Of a DNA stretch of 64,000 bases, positions 16,429-24,308 are shown one piece after another. The notes below the pieces were generated by a model that saw only the letters and a list, made by a program, of their open reading frames with translations, searched no databases and was not told the DNA's origin. Where the stretch lies: contig NZ_NMUL01000031.1 of the NCBI RefSeq assembly GCF_002234595.1, positions 186,001 to 250,000 of the forward strand. The letters are read 5' to 3'. The DNA comes from Amycolatopsis vastitatis. Its GTDB lineage: Bacteria > Actinomycetota > Actinomycetes > Mycobacteriales > Pseudonocardiaceae. Position numbers and translations under genes: made by a program. How positions within the stretch are numbered: the stretch's first letter is position 1; each line of letters begins with the position of its first letter.

Positions 16429-17856
16429 TTACCTGGGTTTCGTCGCTGCCTTCTTCGCCATCGCGGCCGAGGGCCCCGAACCCGGCGGGTTGGTGTGGGG
16501 CCCGCAGTTGGCGGGGTCGGGTTCCGTGCAGCCCGCCAGGTTGTAGAGGTAGACGACGGCCTGGTTGCCATCGCCCGAGCTCATGCCCTCGAGGAGCGGG
16601 TTCAGGTCCTGGCCGGCCGCGCCGCAGCCCGTGAAGCCCGGCAGCGTGAAGCCACCCGCCTCGGTGGTGTCGACGCGGCCTTCGCCGGTCGGGTCGAGCG
16701 GGTCGTACGGCCCGCTCACCTTGAGCGTTATCGCTGTTTTCGTCACGCAGTCGGGACCGAGGTCGAGCGGGACGCCGTTGATCTCCGCGTGGCTCATCCG
16801 GGCCTTGGCTTCCACCGTCGCACGCATGGACGGGACCCCGGCCTCACTGAAGTACAGGTCGCCTTTCACCGCGACCAGCTTGGAGTTCTGGTAGTCGACC
16901 GGAAGGAACTCGACCGTCGCGGTCGCCGGCACGAACCCGAAGCCGAGGAAGGTCGCGGTGACCGGGGCGAACGCGGTCGCGCCGGTGATCCACACGTCAC
17001 CGGTGTCCACGTTCACGTTGATGTACCCGTTGAGGACGAGGGACGGGGTGGAGACGACAGTGGCGCCCAGCTTCTTGACCGTCGATTGCGTGATCACGCT
17101 GACCAGGCCCATCGGCTGGATGTACATGTTCGGGGGTGGCGGCTCTTCGTCCATGGCCTTCACCCCGCCGAGCGCGGCCGACTGCTTTCGCTTGGTGCCC
17201 GGTGTCTCCTTCGGGAGCACGAGGACCTTGCCCAACGTCGTCTTCTGGCCGTCGTCGAGGGTGCACGCGACCTTCGGCGGCGCGGTGGTGGCCGGGGGTG
17301 CGTCGGCCGCCGGGACGGCTTCGAGCGTGAGGGCCGGCGCGGTGACGTCGAACGTGACGGGGCCGACGGTGTTGATCGCGATCTCCGGCACGGTGCCGGT
17401 CGCGGTCAGGACGACGTCGCCGGTCTCGGGTAGCGGGGTCGTGGCCACGACGAGGGAGACCGGGACCTTGTCCGAGCGGTCGTTCTGGTGGACGGCGAGG
17501 TCGAGCTGCACCGTTCCGCGCAACGAACCGGTCGTGGCGCCGGCGGGCAGGAACGAGAGCGCGACGTCGCGGGGAAGGCTCAGCTTGACCGAGAAGGCGC
17601 CGATCGTCGCCGACGTGCCGGTCTTCGCCTGCGCGGGCAGCGTCGCCGTCGTCTCGACGGTGAGCGCGCGCGGGCCGAGCGGGTCGGCGAACGGGCAGTG
17701 CACCGAGACCGACGCGTTCGCCTGGGTGTCCGGCGGGACCGCGGGGCCGGGAGCGGCCGAACCGACCCCCGTCAGCGCACCGTTCGCCGCGGACAGCAGG
17801 CCGGCGGCCGCCAGCGCGGTCACCGTGACGGAGCGGGGCCGGACTCGACGTGGCAT
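16429..17856 (-). CDS. Large exported protein of unknown function, DUF6801-like N-terminal domain
   Basis: 475 residues with a signal peptide (MPRRVRPRSVTVTALAAAGL, cleaved near GSA-APG). The first mature domain begins with a VHCPFADPLGPRALTVET stretch, resembling DUF6801-type domains. A Pro/Ala linker around 190-205 leads to a second region, TLDDGQKTTLGKVLVLP, and a long beta-rich part with a C-terminal cysteine pair (CTEPDPANC). The C-terminus is rich in Lys/Ala and lacks a sorting signal. Start chosen at the ATG giving a normal signal peptide. It lies among the small exported paralogues, suggesting a joint surface role. Confidence 0.75.
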   Translation of the reverse strand: MPRRVRPRSVTVTALAAAGLLSAANGALTGVGSAAPGPAVPPDTQANASVSVHCPFADPLGPRALTVETTATLPAQAKTGTSATIGAFSVKLSLPRDVALSFLPAGATTGSLRGTVQLDLAVHQNDRSDKVPVSLVVATTPLPETGDVVLTATGTVPEIAINTVGPVTFDVTAPALTLEAVPAADAPPATTAPPKVACTLDDGQKTTLGKVLVLPKETPGTKRKQSAALGGVKAMDEEPPPPNMYIQPMGLVSVITQSTVKKLGATVVSTPSLVLNGYINVNVDTGDVWITGATAFAPVTATFLGFGFVPATATVEFLPVDYQNSKLVAVKGDLYFSEAGVPSMRATVEAKARMSHAEINGVPLDLGPDCVTKTAITLKVSGPYDPLDPTGEGRVDTTEAGGFTLPGFTGCGAAGQDLNPLLEGMSSGDGNQAVVYLYNLAGCTEPDPANCGPHTNPPGSGPSAAMAKKAATKPR

Positions 17857-17896
17857 CGGTTTCCCTGTGTGTTCGTGGTGCGGAAAAGACGGAAAT

Positions 17897-17934
17897 CCCG
17901 ATGCGGATCCCTCTCGCGAGGGGACCCGCACCGG
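17897..17934. terminator. GC-rich hairpin after the exported-protein gene at 17944
   Basis: An imperfect palindrome with nested complementary blocks (CCCG...CGGG, GCGG...CCGC, CCCTC-tcgc-GAGGG) lies immediately downstream of the leftward gene. It fits an intrinsic-type terminator without T-run. Confidence 0.55.
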
Positions 17935-17943
17935 GAACCGGCG

Positions 17944-18582
17944 TCAGGAGATGGTGATGCTCGGGCTGAACGCGGTGTTCTGCACCGGGTTGGTGACCTT
18001 CAGGTTGCAGGTCATCGCCCACGGCGTCCAGGTGTTGGTGGACTTCTTGTGGAACTGCACGTTCGCCGTGACCGTGCTGCCCATCGACAGCGTGTCGGTG
18101 CCCGGCGTCGCCGGCGCCGTGTAGGTCGGCACGACGGACGTCGCGACCTGCGCGATGTTCACCGTGATCGGGCCGCCGGCCGGGTAGATGGTCTGCGGGA
18201 TGCTGAGCCCGGTGGCCGCCGGCGCCGACAGCGTGCCCGACGCCGCCGTCACCGACACGTCGGCGGTGCCCTGGATGCCGTCGTAGCCGACCGCGGTGAG
18301 CAGCGCGTGGACACCGGCGCTGATCGTCGCGGAGCCACCCACGTTGGCGGGGGTGAGGGTGCCGCCGGCCGCGACGCTGTCCTCGGCGTCGAGGTGCGAG
18401 GTGACGAGGACGGGCTGCGGCGTGATGCCCGGGAACGTGCAGGTGTAGGTCAGGGGCGTGGTGCCGCCGGCGGTGTAGGTGACCGTGGCGGCGGCCGCGG
18501 TGCCGGCGGTCAGCACCGCGATGGCGCCGACGGCGGTAGCGGTGGTCGCGATTCCGGCGGACAGCCTGCTGAGTCGGGACAT
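17944..18582 (-). CDS. Exported beta-rich protein of unknown function, paralogue 3
   Basis: 212 residues. The signal peptide runs from MSRLSRLSAGIATTATAVGA to about AAA-ATV. The mature part has YTCTFPGITPQP near the start and MTCNLKVTNPVQNTAFSP near the end, and a VHALLTAVGYDGIQG segment nearly identical to that of the protein at 15166. Two ATGs lie 6 bases apart; AAAGGAG directly abuts the first, so the second (18582) is at proper spacing. Function unknown; a secreted disulfide-bonded beta-sandwich is inferred. Confidence 0.78.
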   Translation of the reverse strand: MSRLSRLSAGIATTATAVGAIAVLTAGTAAAATVTYTAGGTTPLTYTCTFPGITPQPVLVTSHLDAEDSVAAGGTLTPANVGGSATISAGVHALLTAVGYDGIQGTADVSVTAASGTLSAPAATGLSIPQTIYPAGGPITVNIAQVATSVVPTYTAPATPGTDTLSMGSTVTANVQFHKKSTNTWTPWAMTCNLKVTNPVQNTAFSPSITIS

Positions 18583-18957
18583 ACCCATCTCCTTTGATTC
18601 AGTACAGTCTCGGCTTTGGCTGATCGATTGCTCGCCGTCGCTGGTCTCCCATCACGATCGCCCGCCCCCTTTGCCCCGAGCGGCGGGACGTGATTTCACC
18701 GACATGCGAGGTGGAGGTCCATCTGCCGAACAGAAGGCTACTCGTGAGTTCATTACGGAACAAGACTTCGGGGCACGGTCAGCCCACCCCGCCGGGGCGG
18801 TCCGGGTTTCTTGTCCGGTCGCGCGCACGTCCGGCGGATCTTCTATCGGATTTTGACAAAGAACGACCGCGCCGCCGTAAGGCTTCTGTTACGGTCTACC
18901 ATTCACGATCTTGTCGGAGCAATCGCGGATAAACGAATCGGAAGAAAGGAGGCTACC
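18583..18957. other. Promoter region between exported-protein gene and RCC1 gene
   Basis: 375 bases without a supported gene, lower in GC than its surroundings. Going right, TTGACA at 18853-18858 is a possible -35 for the RCC1 gene, but no good -10 stands at 17-18 bases; TACCAT at 18897-18902 is another -10 candidate. AAAGGAG at 18945-18951 is the ribosome binding site of the RCC1 gene. On the minus strand the leader of the 17944 gene starts here. Confidence 0.4.
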
Positions 18958-19896
18958 GTGCCGGTTACTTCACGATGTGAACGGGTAACGCTCAGGGGAG
19001 CCGTATTGACGGTGTCGGCGGCACTTGCCGTGTCCTTGGGCGCGTCGCCCGCGTCCGCAGTCACCGTCGGCGGCGTGATCGGGTGGGGGAAGGTGGACTA
19101 CGCCATCACGGTCCCGCCGCCGAACGTGCTGTCCGGGGTCTCCGCCGTGTCGGCGGGCAGCACGACCGTGCTGGCCCTGCAGAGCGGCGCGGTCTTCGCG
19201 TGGGGCGCGAACAACTGGGGCGCCAACGTGGTTCCCGCCGACGCGAAGTCCGGGGTCAGCCAGGTCTCCTCCGGCTGGGGCCACGAGCTCGCCCTCAAGA
19301 ACGGCAAGGTCATCGCCTGGGGCAACAACTGGTACGGCCAGACGACCCTGCCGGCCTCGGTGAGCAGCGGCGTCATCGCGATCTCGACGTCCAACGTGCA
19401 CAGCCTGGCCCTGAAGCAGGGCGGGCAGGTGGTGAGCTGGGGGACGCGGACCGACGTGCCCGCGGCCGCGCAGTCCGGGGTGACCGCGATCTCCGCCGGG
19501 GGCGACCACAACCTCGTCCTCAAGAACGGCGGGGTGCTTGCCTGGGGCAGCAATTCCTACGGCCAGGCGACCGTCCCGTCCGGACTGTCCTCGGGGGTCA
19601 CGGCGATCTCCGCCGGGTTCAACCACAGCCTGGCGCTCAAGGGCGGCCGCGTCTACGCCTGGGGTCAGGACAACTTCCACCAGATCGACGTCCCGGAGGC
19701 GGCGCTCTCCGACGTCGCCGGCATCGACGCCGGGTTCAACCACAACCTGGCCTTCAAGACCAACGGTGACATCATCGCCTGGGGCAACGACTGGGTCGGC
19801 GAGTCGGATCCGGCGACGTGCGGCCCGGTGTTCGCCGTTTCCGCCGGGGACAGCGACAGCTTCGTGCTGAAGGAAAACCCCAGCGCGCCCTGCTGA
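18958..19896 (+). CDS. Exported RCC1-type beta-propeller protein
   Basis: 312 residues. A GTG start with AAAGGAGG 7 bases upstream gives a signal peptide with cleavage near ASA-VTV. The mature protein is seven RCC1-like repeats, each containing a G-x-V-x-x-W-G core (VIGWG, VFAWG, VIAWG, VVSWG, VLAWG, VYAWG, IIAWG), that is, one complete seven-bladed propeller. Bacterial secreted RCC1 proteins are mostly uncharacterised and probably bind polymers or proteins at the surface. Two cysteines near the C-terminus may lock the last blade. Confidence 0.87.
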   Translation: MPVTSRCERVTLRGAVLTVSAALAVSLGASPASAVTVGGVIGWGKVDYAITVPPPNVLSGVSAVSAGSTTVLALQSGAVFAWGANNWGANVVPADAKSGVSQVSSGWGHELALKNGKVIAWGNNWYGQTTLPASVSSGVIAISTSNVHSLALKQGGQVVSWGTRTDVPAAAQSGVTAISAGGDHNLVLKNGGVLAWGSNSYGQATVPSGLSSGVTAISAGFNHSLALKGGRVYAWGQDNFHQIDVPEAALSDVAGIDAGFNHNLAFKTNGDIIAWGNDWVGESDPATCGPVFAVSAGDSDSFVLKENPSAPC

Positions 19897-19901
19897 GCGG
19901 A

Positions 19902-19930
19902 CGGGTGGCGGGCGGTGCGCCCGCCACCCG
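19902..19930. terminator. Bidirectional hairpin between RCC1 gene and exported-protein gene
   Basis: 13-bp complementary arms (19902-19914, 19918-19930) with a 3-base loop lie between two convergent genes, 6 bases from each end. A likely shared terminator. Confidence 0.75.
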
Positions 19931-19935
19931 GCAGG

Positions 19936-20580
19936 TCAGCTCTGGGGAGCGGTCAGATCGAGCGAAATGGTGTTGCCCGGCCCGGAAACCAGGGCGCCGA
20001 GCGCGAGGTCGGCGATGAAGCAGTTGTTGAACTCGGGGATGGTGTAGGTCGAGCTGAGCGAGATCGTCGGCGAGGTGATGTCGATGTTCGGCGCCACCAG
20101 GTTCAGCTCGACCGGGGTCTTCGTCCGGCAGGCGCCGGGCACGGTCGGCAGCGGGATCACCGGCGCGAGCAGCCCGACCCAGATGTTGGAGATCTCCATG
20201 TTCGCCTTGGCGTGCGTGGTCAGCGTGCCGTCGGCGATGGTGCCGGTGGCCGGCCCGAGCGGGACGACCTTGACCGTCGCCTTGACCCGGAACAGGCCGG
20301 AGACCAGCGAAATGTCGGCCTGCGACGGCGGCAGCGACAGGTCCGCGCTGAGGCCGACGGAACCGGTCTGGTCGTCGATGATGAGGTTGCCCTTGAGCGT
20401 GCCGGGGCCGAGCTTCATGGTGCTGCCGGTCTTCTTCACCGTGGTGGTGCCGGCGACGTTGTAGGACACGGGGATTTCGATGACGTCGGCCGAAGCCGGC
20501 GTCACAGCGACCCCGCCGAGTACGACGGCCGCCGCCGACGTGAGCACGGCCAGTCTCTTCAGCTGCGTTGCCACGGACAT
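19936..20580 (-). CDS. Exported protein of unknown function beside the mce operon
   Basis: 214 residues, signal peptide MSVATQLKRLAVLTSAAAVV with cleavage near ASA-DVI. The mature part is beta-rich (for example TMKLGPGTLKGNLIIDDQTG) with two cysteines (GACRTKTPVE, FNNCFIADL). It is not clearly one of the three small paralogues but shares size, export and location. AAAGGAGG lies at good spacing before the ATG. The gene is the first after the terminator of the mce operon, on the same strand. No function can be assigned. Confidence 0.7.
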   Translation of the reverse strand: MSVATQLKRLAVLTSAAAVVLGGVAVTPASADVIEIPVSYNVAGTTTVKKTGSTMKLGPGTLKGNLIIDDQTGSVGLSADLSLPPSQADISLVSGLFRVKATVKVVPLGPATGTIADGTLTTHAKANMEISNIWVGLLAPVIPLPTVPGACRTKTPVELNLVAPNIDITSPTISLSSTYTIPEFNNCFIADLALGALVSGPGNTISLDLTAPQS

Positions 20581-20607
20581 GGTTGTCCTCCTTTTGCGTT
20601 CTCCCGT

Positions 20608-20633
20608 CCGTTTCCGGGTCCTCCCGGAAACGG
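20608..20633 (-). terminator. Terminator hairpin of the mce operon
   Basis: 11-bp perfect arms (20608-20618, 20623-20633) with a TCCT loop lie 28 bases beyond the last gene of the leftward mce operon and upstream of the exported-protein gene. Confidence 0.7.
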
Positions 20634-20660
20634 TGAAGTGTGCTGTTCTTGCGGGACGGT

Positions 20661-21461
20661 TCAGCGTGGTTCGAGTGTGGTGACGACCCACTGGCCGCCG
20701 GTGTGCTCCGCGGTCACCGAAAGCTGCGCGGCGGCACTGTCGGTCGCATTGTTGTCGGCTCGGACGGCTGATTGGTCGAGAAAGACGAGTAGCCGCGCGT
20801 GACCATTCCGGAGTTCTTGCACGGCGATCGCCGAAACGCGGGAAGTGAGGACGAGTTTCTGCTCCGGCGCCTTCTGCCGCACCTCGGCGAAGAGCTTGTC
20901 GTAGGAATCCTTGGCGGCCCCGCGCAGCACCGCCGCGGCGGCCTTTTCGGTGACGTCGGTCCGGTCGTAGGAATAGGAGAAGATCTGGTTCATGGCGATG
21001 GTGACGGCGGAGGTGACATCGGCGGTCGCCCCGACATCGGTGAGTGCGAGGTTGGCGGCGGCGGGGTTCGCGGCGGCGGCGCGGGCTTCGAGGGTGAACC
21101 AGACACCGGCGCCGGTGAGCAGCACTGCGGCGGCGAGGAGCAGCGCGGGGAGACGCCGCCAGGCGGGCCGGGCCCGGGCAGGTTCGGCAGCCTCGGGTTC
21201 GGTCTCGGAATCTGCCTCGGCTTCGGTCTCGCTGGAGTCCGGGGCCGGTTCGCCCGGCTCGGCCGCGGTCACCTCGCCGCTGGTCCCGGCTCCGGCAGAA
21301 GCCGACCCGGATGCGCCTTCGGTCTCGGGGATGGTCCTGCTCGCCGCGCCAGAGGCCGGGGCGGCCTTGTCGCCGTCGTCGGCCTTGGCCGAAGCGACCT
21401 CGCCGTCGTCTTCCACGGGAATGGCGGAGGTCTCGTCCGAAACGATGTCCGCGCGGCTCAT
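20661..21461 (-). CDS. Mce-associated membrane protein (distal)
   Basis: 266 residues. A long acidic, Ala/Glu-rich cytoplasmic N-terminus (about 1-95) precedes one membrane span (LPALLLAAAVLLTGAGVWFT) and an external domain of about 145 residues with the Mas-type pattern: helix, then LVFLDQSAV strand and a closing GQWVVTTLEPR. Mce-associated proteins stabilise Mce complexes in mycobacteria. Last gene of the operon; its ATG overlaps the stop of the previous gene by 4 bases (ATGA). Confidence 0.85.
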   Translation of the reverse strand: MSRADIVSDETSAIPVEDDGEVASAKADDGDKAAPASGAASRTIPETEGASGSASAGAGTSGEVTAAEPGEPAPDSSETEAEADSETEPEAAEPARARPAWRRLPALLLAAAVLLTGAGVWFTLEARAAAANPAAANLALTDVGATADVTSAVTIAMNQIFSYSYDRTDVTEKAAAAVLRGAAKDSYDKLFAEVRQKAPEQKLVLTSRVSAIAVQELRNGHARLLVFLDQSAVRADNNATDSAAAQLSVTAEHTGGQWVVTTLEPR

Positions 21462-21958
21462 CGGGCACCCACCGGCAGCTGGTCCAGCGCGCTGAGCTTC
21501 CACCCGTCCGGCGTCCTGCTCAGCGCCGCCGCGAAGCGGTTGCGCTTGACCGCCGGGGCCGTTCCCTGCTTCGCCATCGTGATCTCCACCGAGGCCAGCA
21601 TCTTCGCCGTCCCCGCGTGCTCGTCCAGCTCGCTCAATGCCGCGTCCAGGACACGGCCCGTCGCCACCGTCGCGTTCGCCGCCAGTGTCTTCTTCGTCGT
21701 CTCGTCCGTGCGGGCCAGCTGGTCGTGCAGCGGGCCCGTCGACGCCGACAGCCAGCGGCCCAGGCCGCCGTTCACGTCGTGGTAGTCCAGGCTGCTCAGC
21801 TCCGCCACCAGCGTGCGTCCGCTGGTCAGGGCCTCGTCGCGGGCCACCCCGTACGTCACCGCGGACGCGTTGGCCGCCGCGTACCACGAGTAGCCCGACC
21901 AGCCCGCGAACACCGCGGCCGCCGCTGCGAGCACCACCGCCGCGTGCTTCAGCTTCAC
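21458..21958 (-). CDS. Mce-associated membrane protein (proximal)
   Basis: 166 residues: a short basic start (VKLKH), one membrane span (AAVVLAAAAAVFAGWSGYSW) and an external domain of the Mas type ending DGWKLSALDQLPVGAR. The GTG start overlaps the mceF stop (GTGA). It forms with the next gene the usual pair at the end of an actinobacterial mce operon. Confidence 0.85.
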   Translation of the reverse strand: MKLKHAAVVLAAAAAVFAGWSGYSWYAAANASAVTYGVARDEALTSGRTLVAELSSLDYHDVNGGLGRWLSASTGPLHDQLARTDETTKKTLAANATVATGRVLDAALSELDEHAGTAKMLASVEITMAKQGTAPAVKRNRFAAALSRTPDGWKLSALDQLPVGAR

Positions 21959-23163
21959 CGCAGCCACAGCATCTCCTCGAGGCTCGTCGCCGTCGCCTGG
22001 GTGCCGAGCGCGAGCGGGCTCGTCAGGCCGCCCGGCAGGGCCGGGGCCGGCACCGGCGGGTGGGGCCCGTTCTGCGTGCCGCGCACCGAGCTTTCGTTCC
22101 CGTACGGCAGCGTGCAGGCCGCGTCGGTGTTGAACGGCAACGGGGTCAGGTCCGTGCTCGGCCGGTGTGGTGTCTTCTCGTAGCCCTGCAGGCACGGCGG
22201 CGGGTCGTTGAAGTTCAGCACCAGCCCCATCCGCAGCCGGTTGTTCTGGTGGTCCAGTGCCGAGTCCACGGCGGCCACCGCGCGCGGCGCGTCCGACAGC
22301 AGCTGCTCCTCCGCGGCCGTGCGGGTGGCGAACACCCGGGACGTCGTCAGCAGGTTGGCCAGCAGGATCGGCAGGCCCGGGTCGTTCTCCTTCAGCAGGC
22401 TGCTCAGCTCCGTCGCCGCGGGCGGCGCGGACGCGATCAGCCGCCGGAGGTCGCCGTCCGACTTCGCCAGCTGCTGGGCGAAGACGCGGGCGTTGCTGCT
22501 GAACGTGCGCCACTCCGCCGCGGAGTCCACCTGGGTGCGCAGCACCGTCGCGCCGTCGCCGATCAGCTTCGACGTCTGCGGCAGGTGGTTGCTCGCCTCC
22601 TGCGTGAACGTCGTCGCCGAGTCCATCAGCGTCTGCAGGTCCGGGCCCGCGCCGCGCAGCGCGTCGTCGAGCTCGTTCACCACCGTGCGCAGGTCCTGCG
22701 TCGGCACCGACGCGGTGAACGAGTCGAGGTCGGTCAGCAGGCTGTTCACCGGCAGCGGCAGCGTGGTCGACTCGCGCTGGATGACCGAGCCGCCGGCCAG
22801 GTAGGGCGCGTCGGACGTGCGCGGCTGCAGGTCGACGTACTGCTCGCCGACCGCGGACCGGTTCGCCACCACGGCACGGGAGTTCGCCGGGATCGGCGGG
22901 GCGCCGTCGTCGATCAGCAGGTCGGCTTCCGTGCCGGTGACGGTGAGCCGCAGCTCGCCGACCCGGCCGACGGCCACGCCGCGGTAGGTCACCTCGCCGT
23001 TGGTGAACAGGCCGCCGCCTTCGGCGAGCTCCAGCTTCACCGTGTAGCTGCCGGAGCCCAGCAGCCGGCCCAGCCCGGCGTAGTTCGCGCCGACGAACGC
23101 CGTCGTGGCCAGCGCGATCACGACGAACAGGACGACCTGGATCCGTACTCTGTTCGTCAGCAT
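21955..23163 (-). CDS. mceF: Mce family protein, MceF position
   Basis: 402 residues. An N-terminal membrane anchor (VRIQVVLFVVIALATTAFVG) is followed by the MCE/MlaD domain (about 35-115, VTYRGVAVGRVGELRLT and RSAVGEQYVDLQP) and a long helical part that forms the substrate tunnel in Mce hexamers. The C-terminal 90 residues are low-complexity with PPPCLQGYEKT, a typical conserved Cys segment of MceF/A. The ATG is adjacent to the mceE stop. Confidence 0.9.
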   Translation of the reverse strand: MLTNRVRIQVVLFVVIALATTAFVGANYAGLGRLLGSGSYTVKLELAEGGGLFTNGEVTYRGVAVGRVGELRLTVTGTEADLLIDDGAPPIPANSRAVVANRSAVGEQYVDLQPRTSDAPYLAGGSVIQRESTTLPLPVNSLLTDLDSFTASVPTQDLRTVVNELDDALRGAGPDLQTLMDSATTFTQEASNHLPQTSKLIGDGATVLRTQVDSAAEWRTFSSNARVFAQQLAKSDGDLRRLIASAPPAATELSSLLKENDPGLPILLANLLTTSRVFATRTAAEEQLLSDAPRAVAAVDSALDHQNNRLRMGLVLNFNDPPPCLQGYEKTPHRPSTDLTPLPFNTDAACTLPYGNESSVRGTQNGPHPPVPAPALPGGLTSPLALGTQATATSLEEMLWLR

Positions 23164-24308
23164 CAGCTGCCTCCGGAGGCGCGGGCGGCGCTGCTCGGCA
23201 GCGGGAGGGGCGGCAGACCCGGCGGGACGCCTTCGCCGGGCTTGGGCAGCGGCACGCCGGGGGCCGGGATCATCGACACGTACGCGTTGATGTAGTCGCC
23301 CTTCACCGCCGGCAGCACCGAATCGGGGAACGGGAAGGTCGGCAGCATCTGCAGCGACTTCGGCAGGTTGTCGCCGGCCGCGGCGAGCTGGCCGAGGATC
23401 GGGGCCAGCGCGCGCAGGTCGGCGACCATGTCGTCGCGGCTGCGGTCGACGACGTCGGTGGCCACCGTCGAAAGGTGGTCCAGCGCCTGCAACATGGAGA
23501 CGAGCTCGGTGCGCTGGTCGGACAGGGCCTGCAGGCCGGGGGTGAGGTCGGTGAGCGCGCCGGAGACCTGCTGGTGGCGGTTCGCCAGGGTCGCCGAGAG
23601 CCGGTTCAGGCCGTCGAGCGCTTCGGTGATGTCCGAGCGGTGCGCGTCCAGGTCGGTCATCAGGGTGTTCACGCCGGACAGGAAGGAGCGGATCTGCTCC
23701 TCGTTGCCGTCCATCACCTTCGACAGCTCGCGGTTGATGGTCTGCAGCTGGCCGATGCCGCCGCCGTTGAGCAGCAGCGAAAGCGCGCCGAAGATCTCTT
23801 CGAACTCGGGGTTGCGGTTGGTCCGGGCCAGGGTGATCGTGGCGCCGTTCGCGAGCCGCCCGTTGCCGGCGTTCTGCGCTTCGCCGTCCGGCGGGGCCAG
23901 CTCGACGAACTTCTCGCCGAGCAGGCTGGACTGCCGCAGCCGCGCGACGGCGTTCGCCGGCAGCACGACGTCGCCGTTGACCTCCAGCACCGTTTCGGCC
24001 GTCCAGCCGTCGCCGCCCAGCCGGACCTCCCGCACCCGGCCGACCGGGACGTCGCCGACTTTCACCGCGGCCTGCGGCACGAGGTCGAGCACGTCGGCGA
24101 ACTGCACGGTCACCGAGTACGGGTGGTCGCCGACGTCGGCGCCGCCGGGCAGGGGCAGGTCGTAGACGCCCTTGAACTCGCCCGAGCAGCCCGCGATCAG
24201 GCACCCGACGGCGACGAGAGTCAGCACGCGGTGTCCTCTGGGGCCGAGCCCCAGACCCCGGCCGGGGGGCAAGCCCCCCTGGACCCCCCGAAAGCGGCCA
24301 GTCATCAC
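23163..24308 (-). CDS. mceE: Mce family lipoprotein, MceE position (LprN-like)
   Basis: 381 residues. A lipobox LIAGC makes it the lipid-anchored subunit found fifth in mce operons. The MCE domain (about 60-145) and helical tunnel region follow, with a Pro-rich tail. The start is GTG 24308 (or the next codon, ATG 24305), overlapping the mceD stop. Unusually, the 25 residues before the hydrophobic core are encoded by a GC palindrome (24243-24290) and read FRGVQGGLPPGRGLGLG, quite unlike a normal n-region; a GTG at 24227 would give a shorter, less basic signal. Either the repeat entered the signal peptide or the true start is downstream. Confidence 0.88.
   Translation of the reverse strand: MMTGRFRGVQGGLPPGRGLGLGPRGHRVLTLVAVGCLIAGCSGEFKGVYDLPLPGGADVGDHPYSVTVQFADVLDLVPQAAVKVGDVPVGRVREVRLGGDGWTAETVLEVNGDVVLPANAVARLRQSSLLGEKFVELAPPDGEAQNAGNGRLANGATITLARTNRNPEFEEIFGALSLLLNGGGIGQLQTINRELSKVMDGNEEQIRSFLSGVNTLMTDLDAHRSDITEALDGLNRLSATLANRHQQVSGALTDLTPGLQALSDQRTELVSMLQALDHLSTVATDVVDRSRDDMVADLRALAPILGQLAAAGDNLPKSLQMLPTFPFPDSVLPAVKGDYINAYVSMIPAPGVPLPKPGEGVPPGLPPLPLPSSAARASGGS
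24243..24290. repeat. GC palindrome in the 5' end of mceE
   Basis: The region contains a perfect hairpin GGGGGGC-AA-GCCCCCC at 24264-24279 flanked by CCCCAG/CCCCGG blocks and a second CCCCCC run. Such GC palindromes are usually intergenic in actinobacteria; here it lies in the signal-peptide coding part. Confidence 0.55.

Noticed and set aside
18811..18957. Longer N-terminus for the RCC1 protein
   Set aside because: The extra 49 residues precede the strong AAAGGAGG site and would bury the signal peptide.
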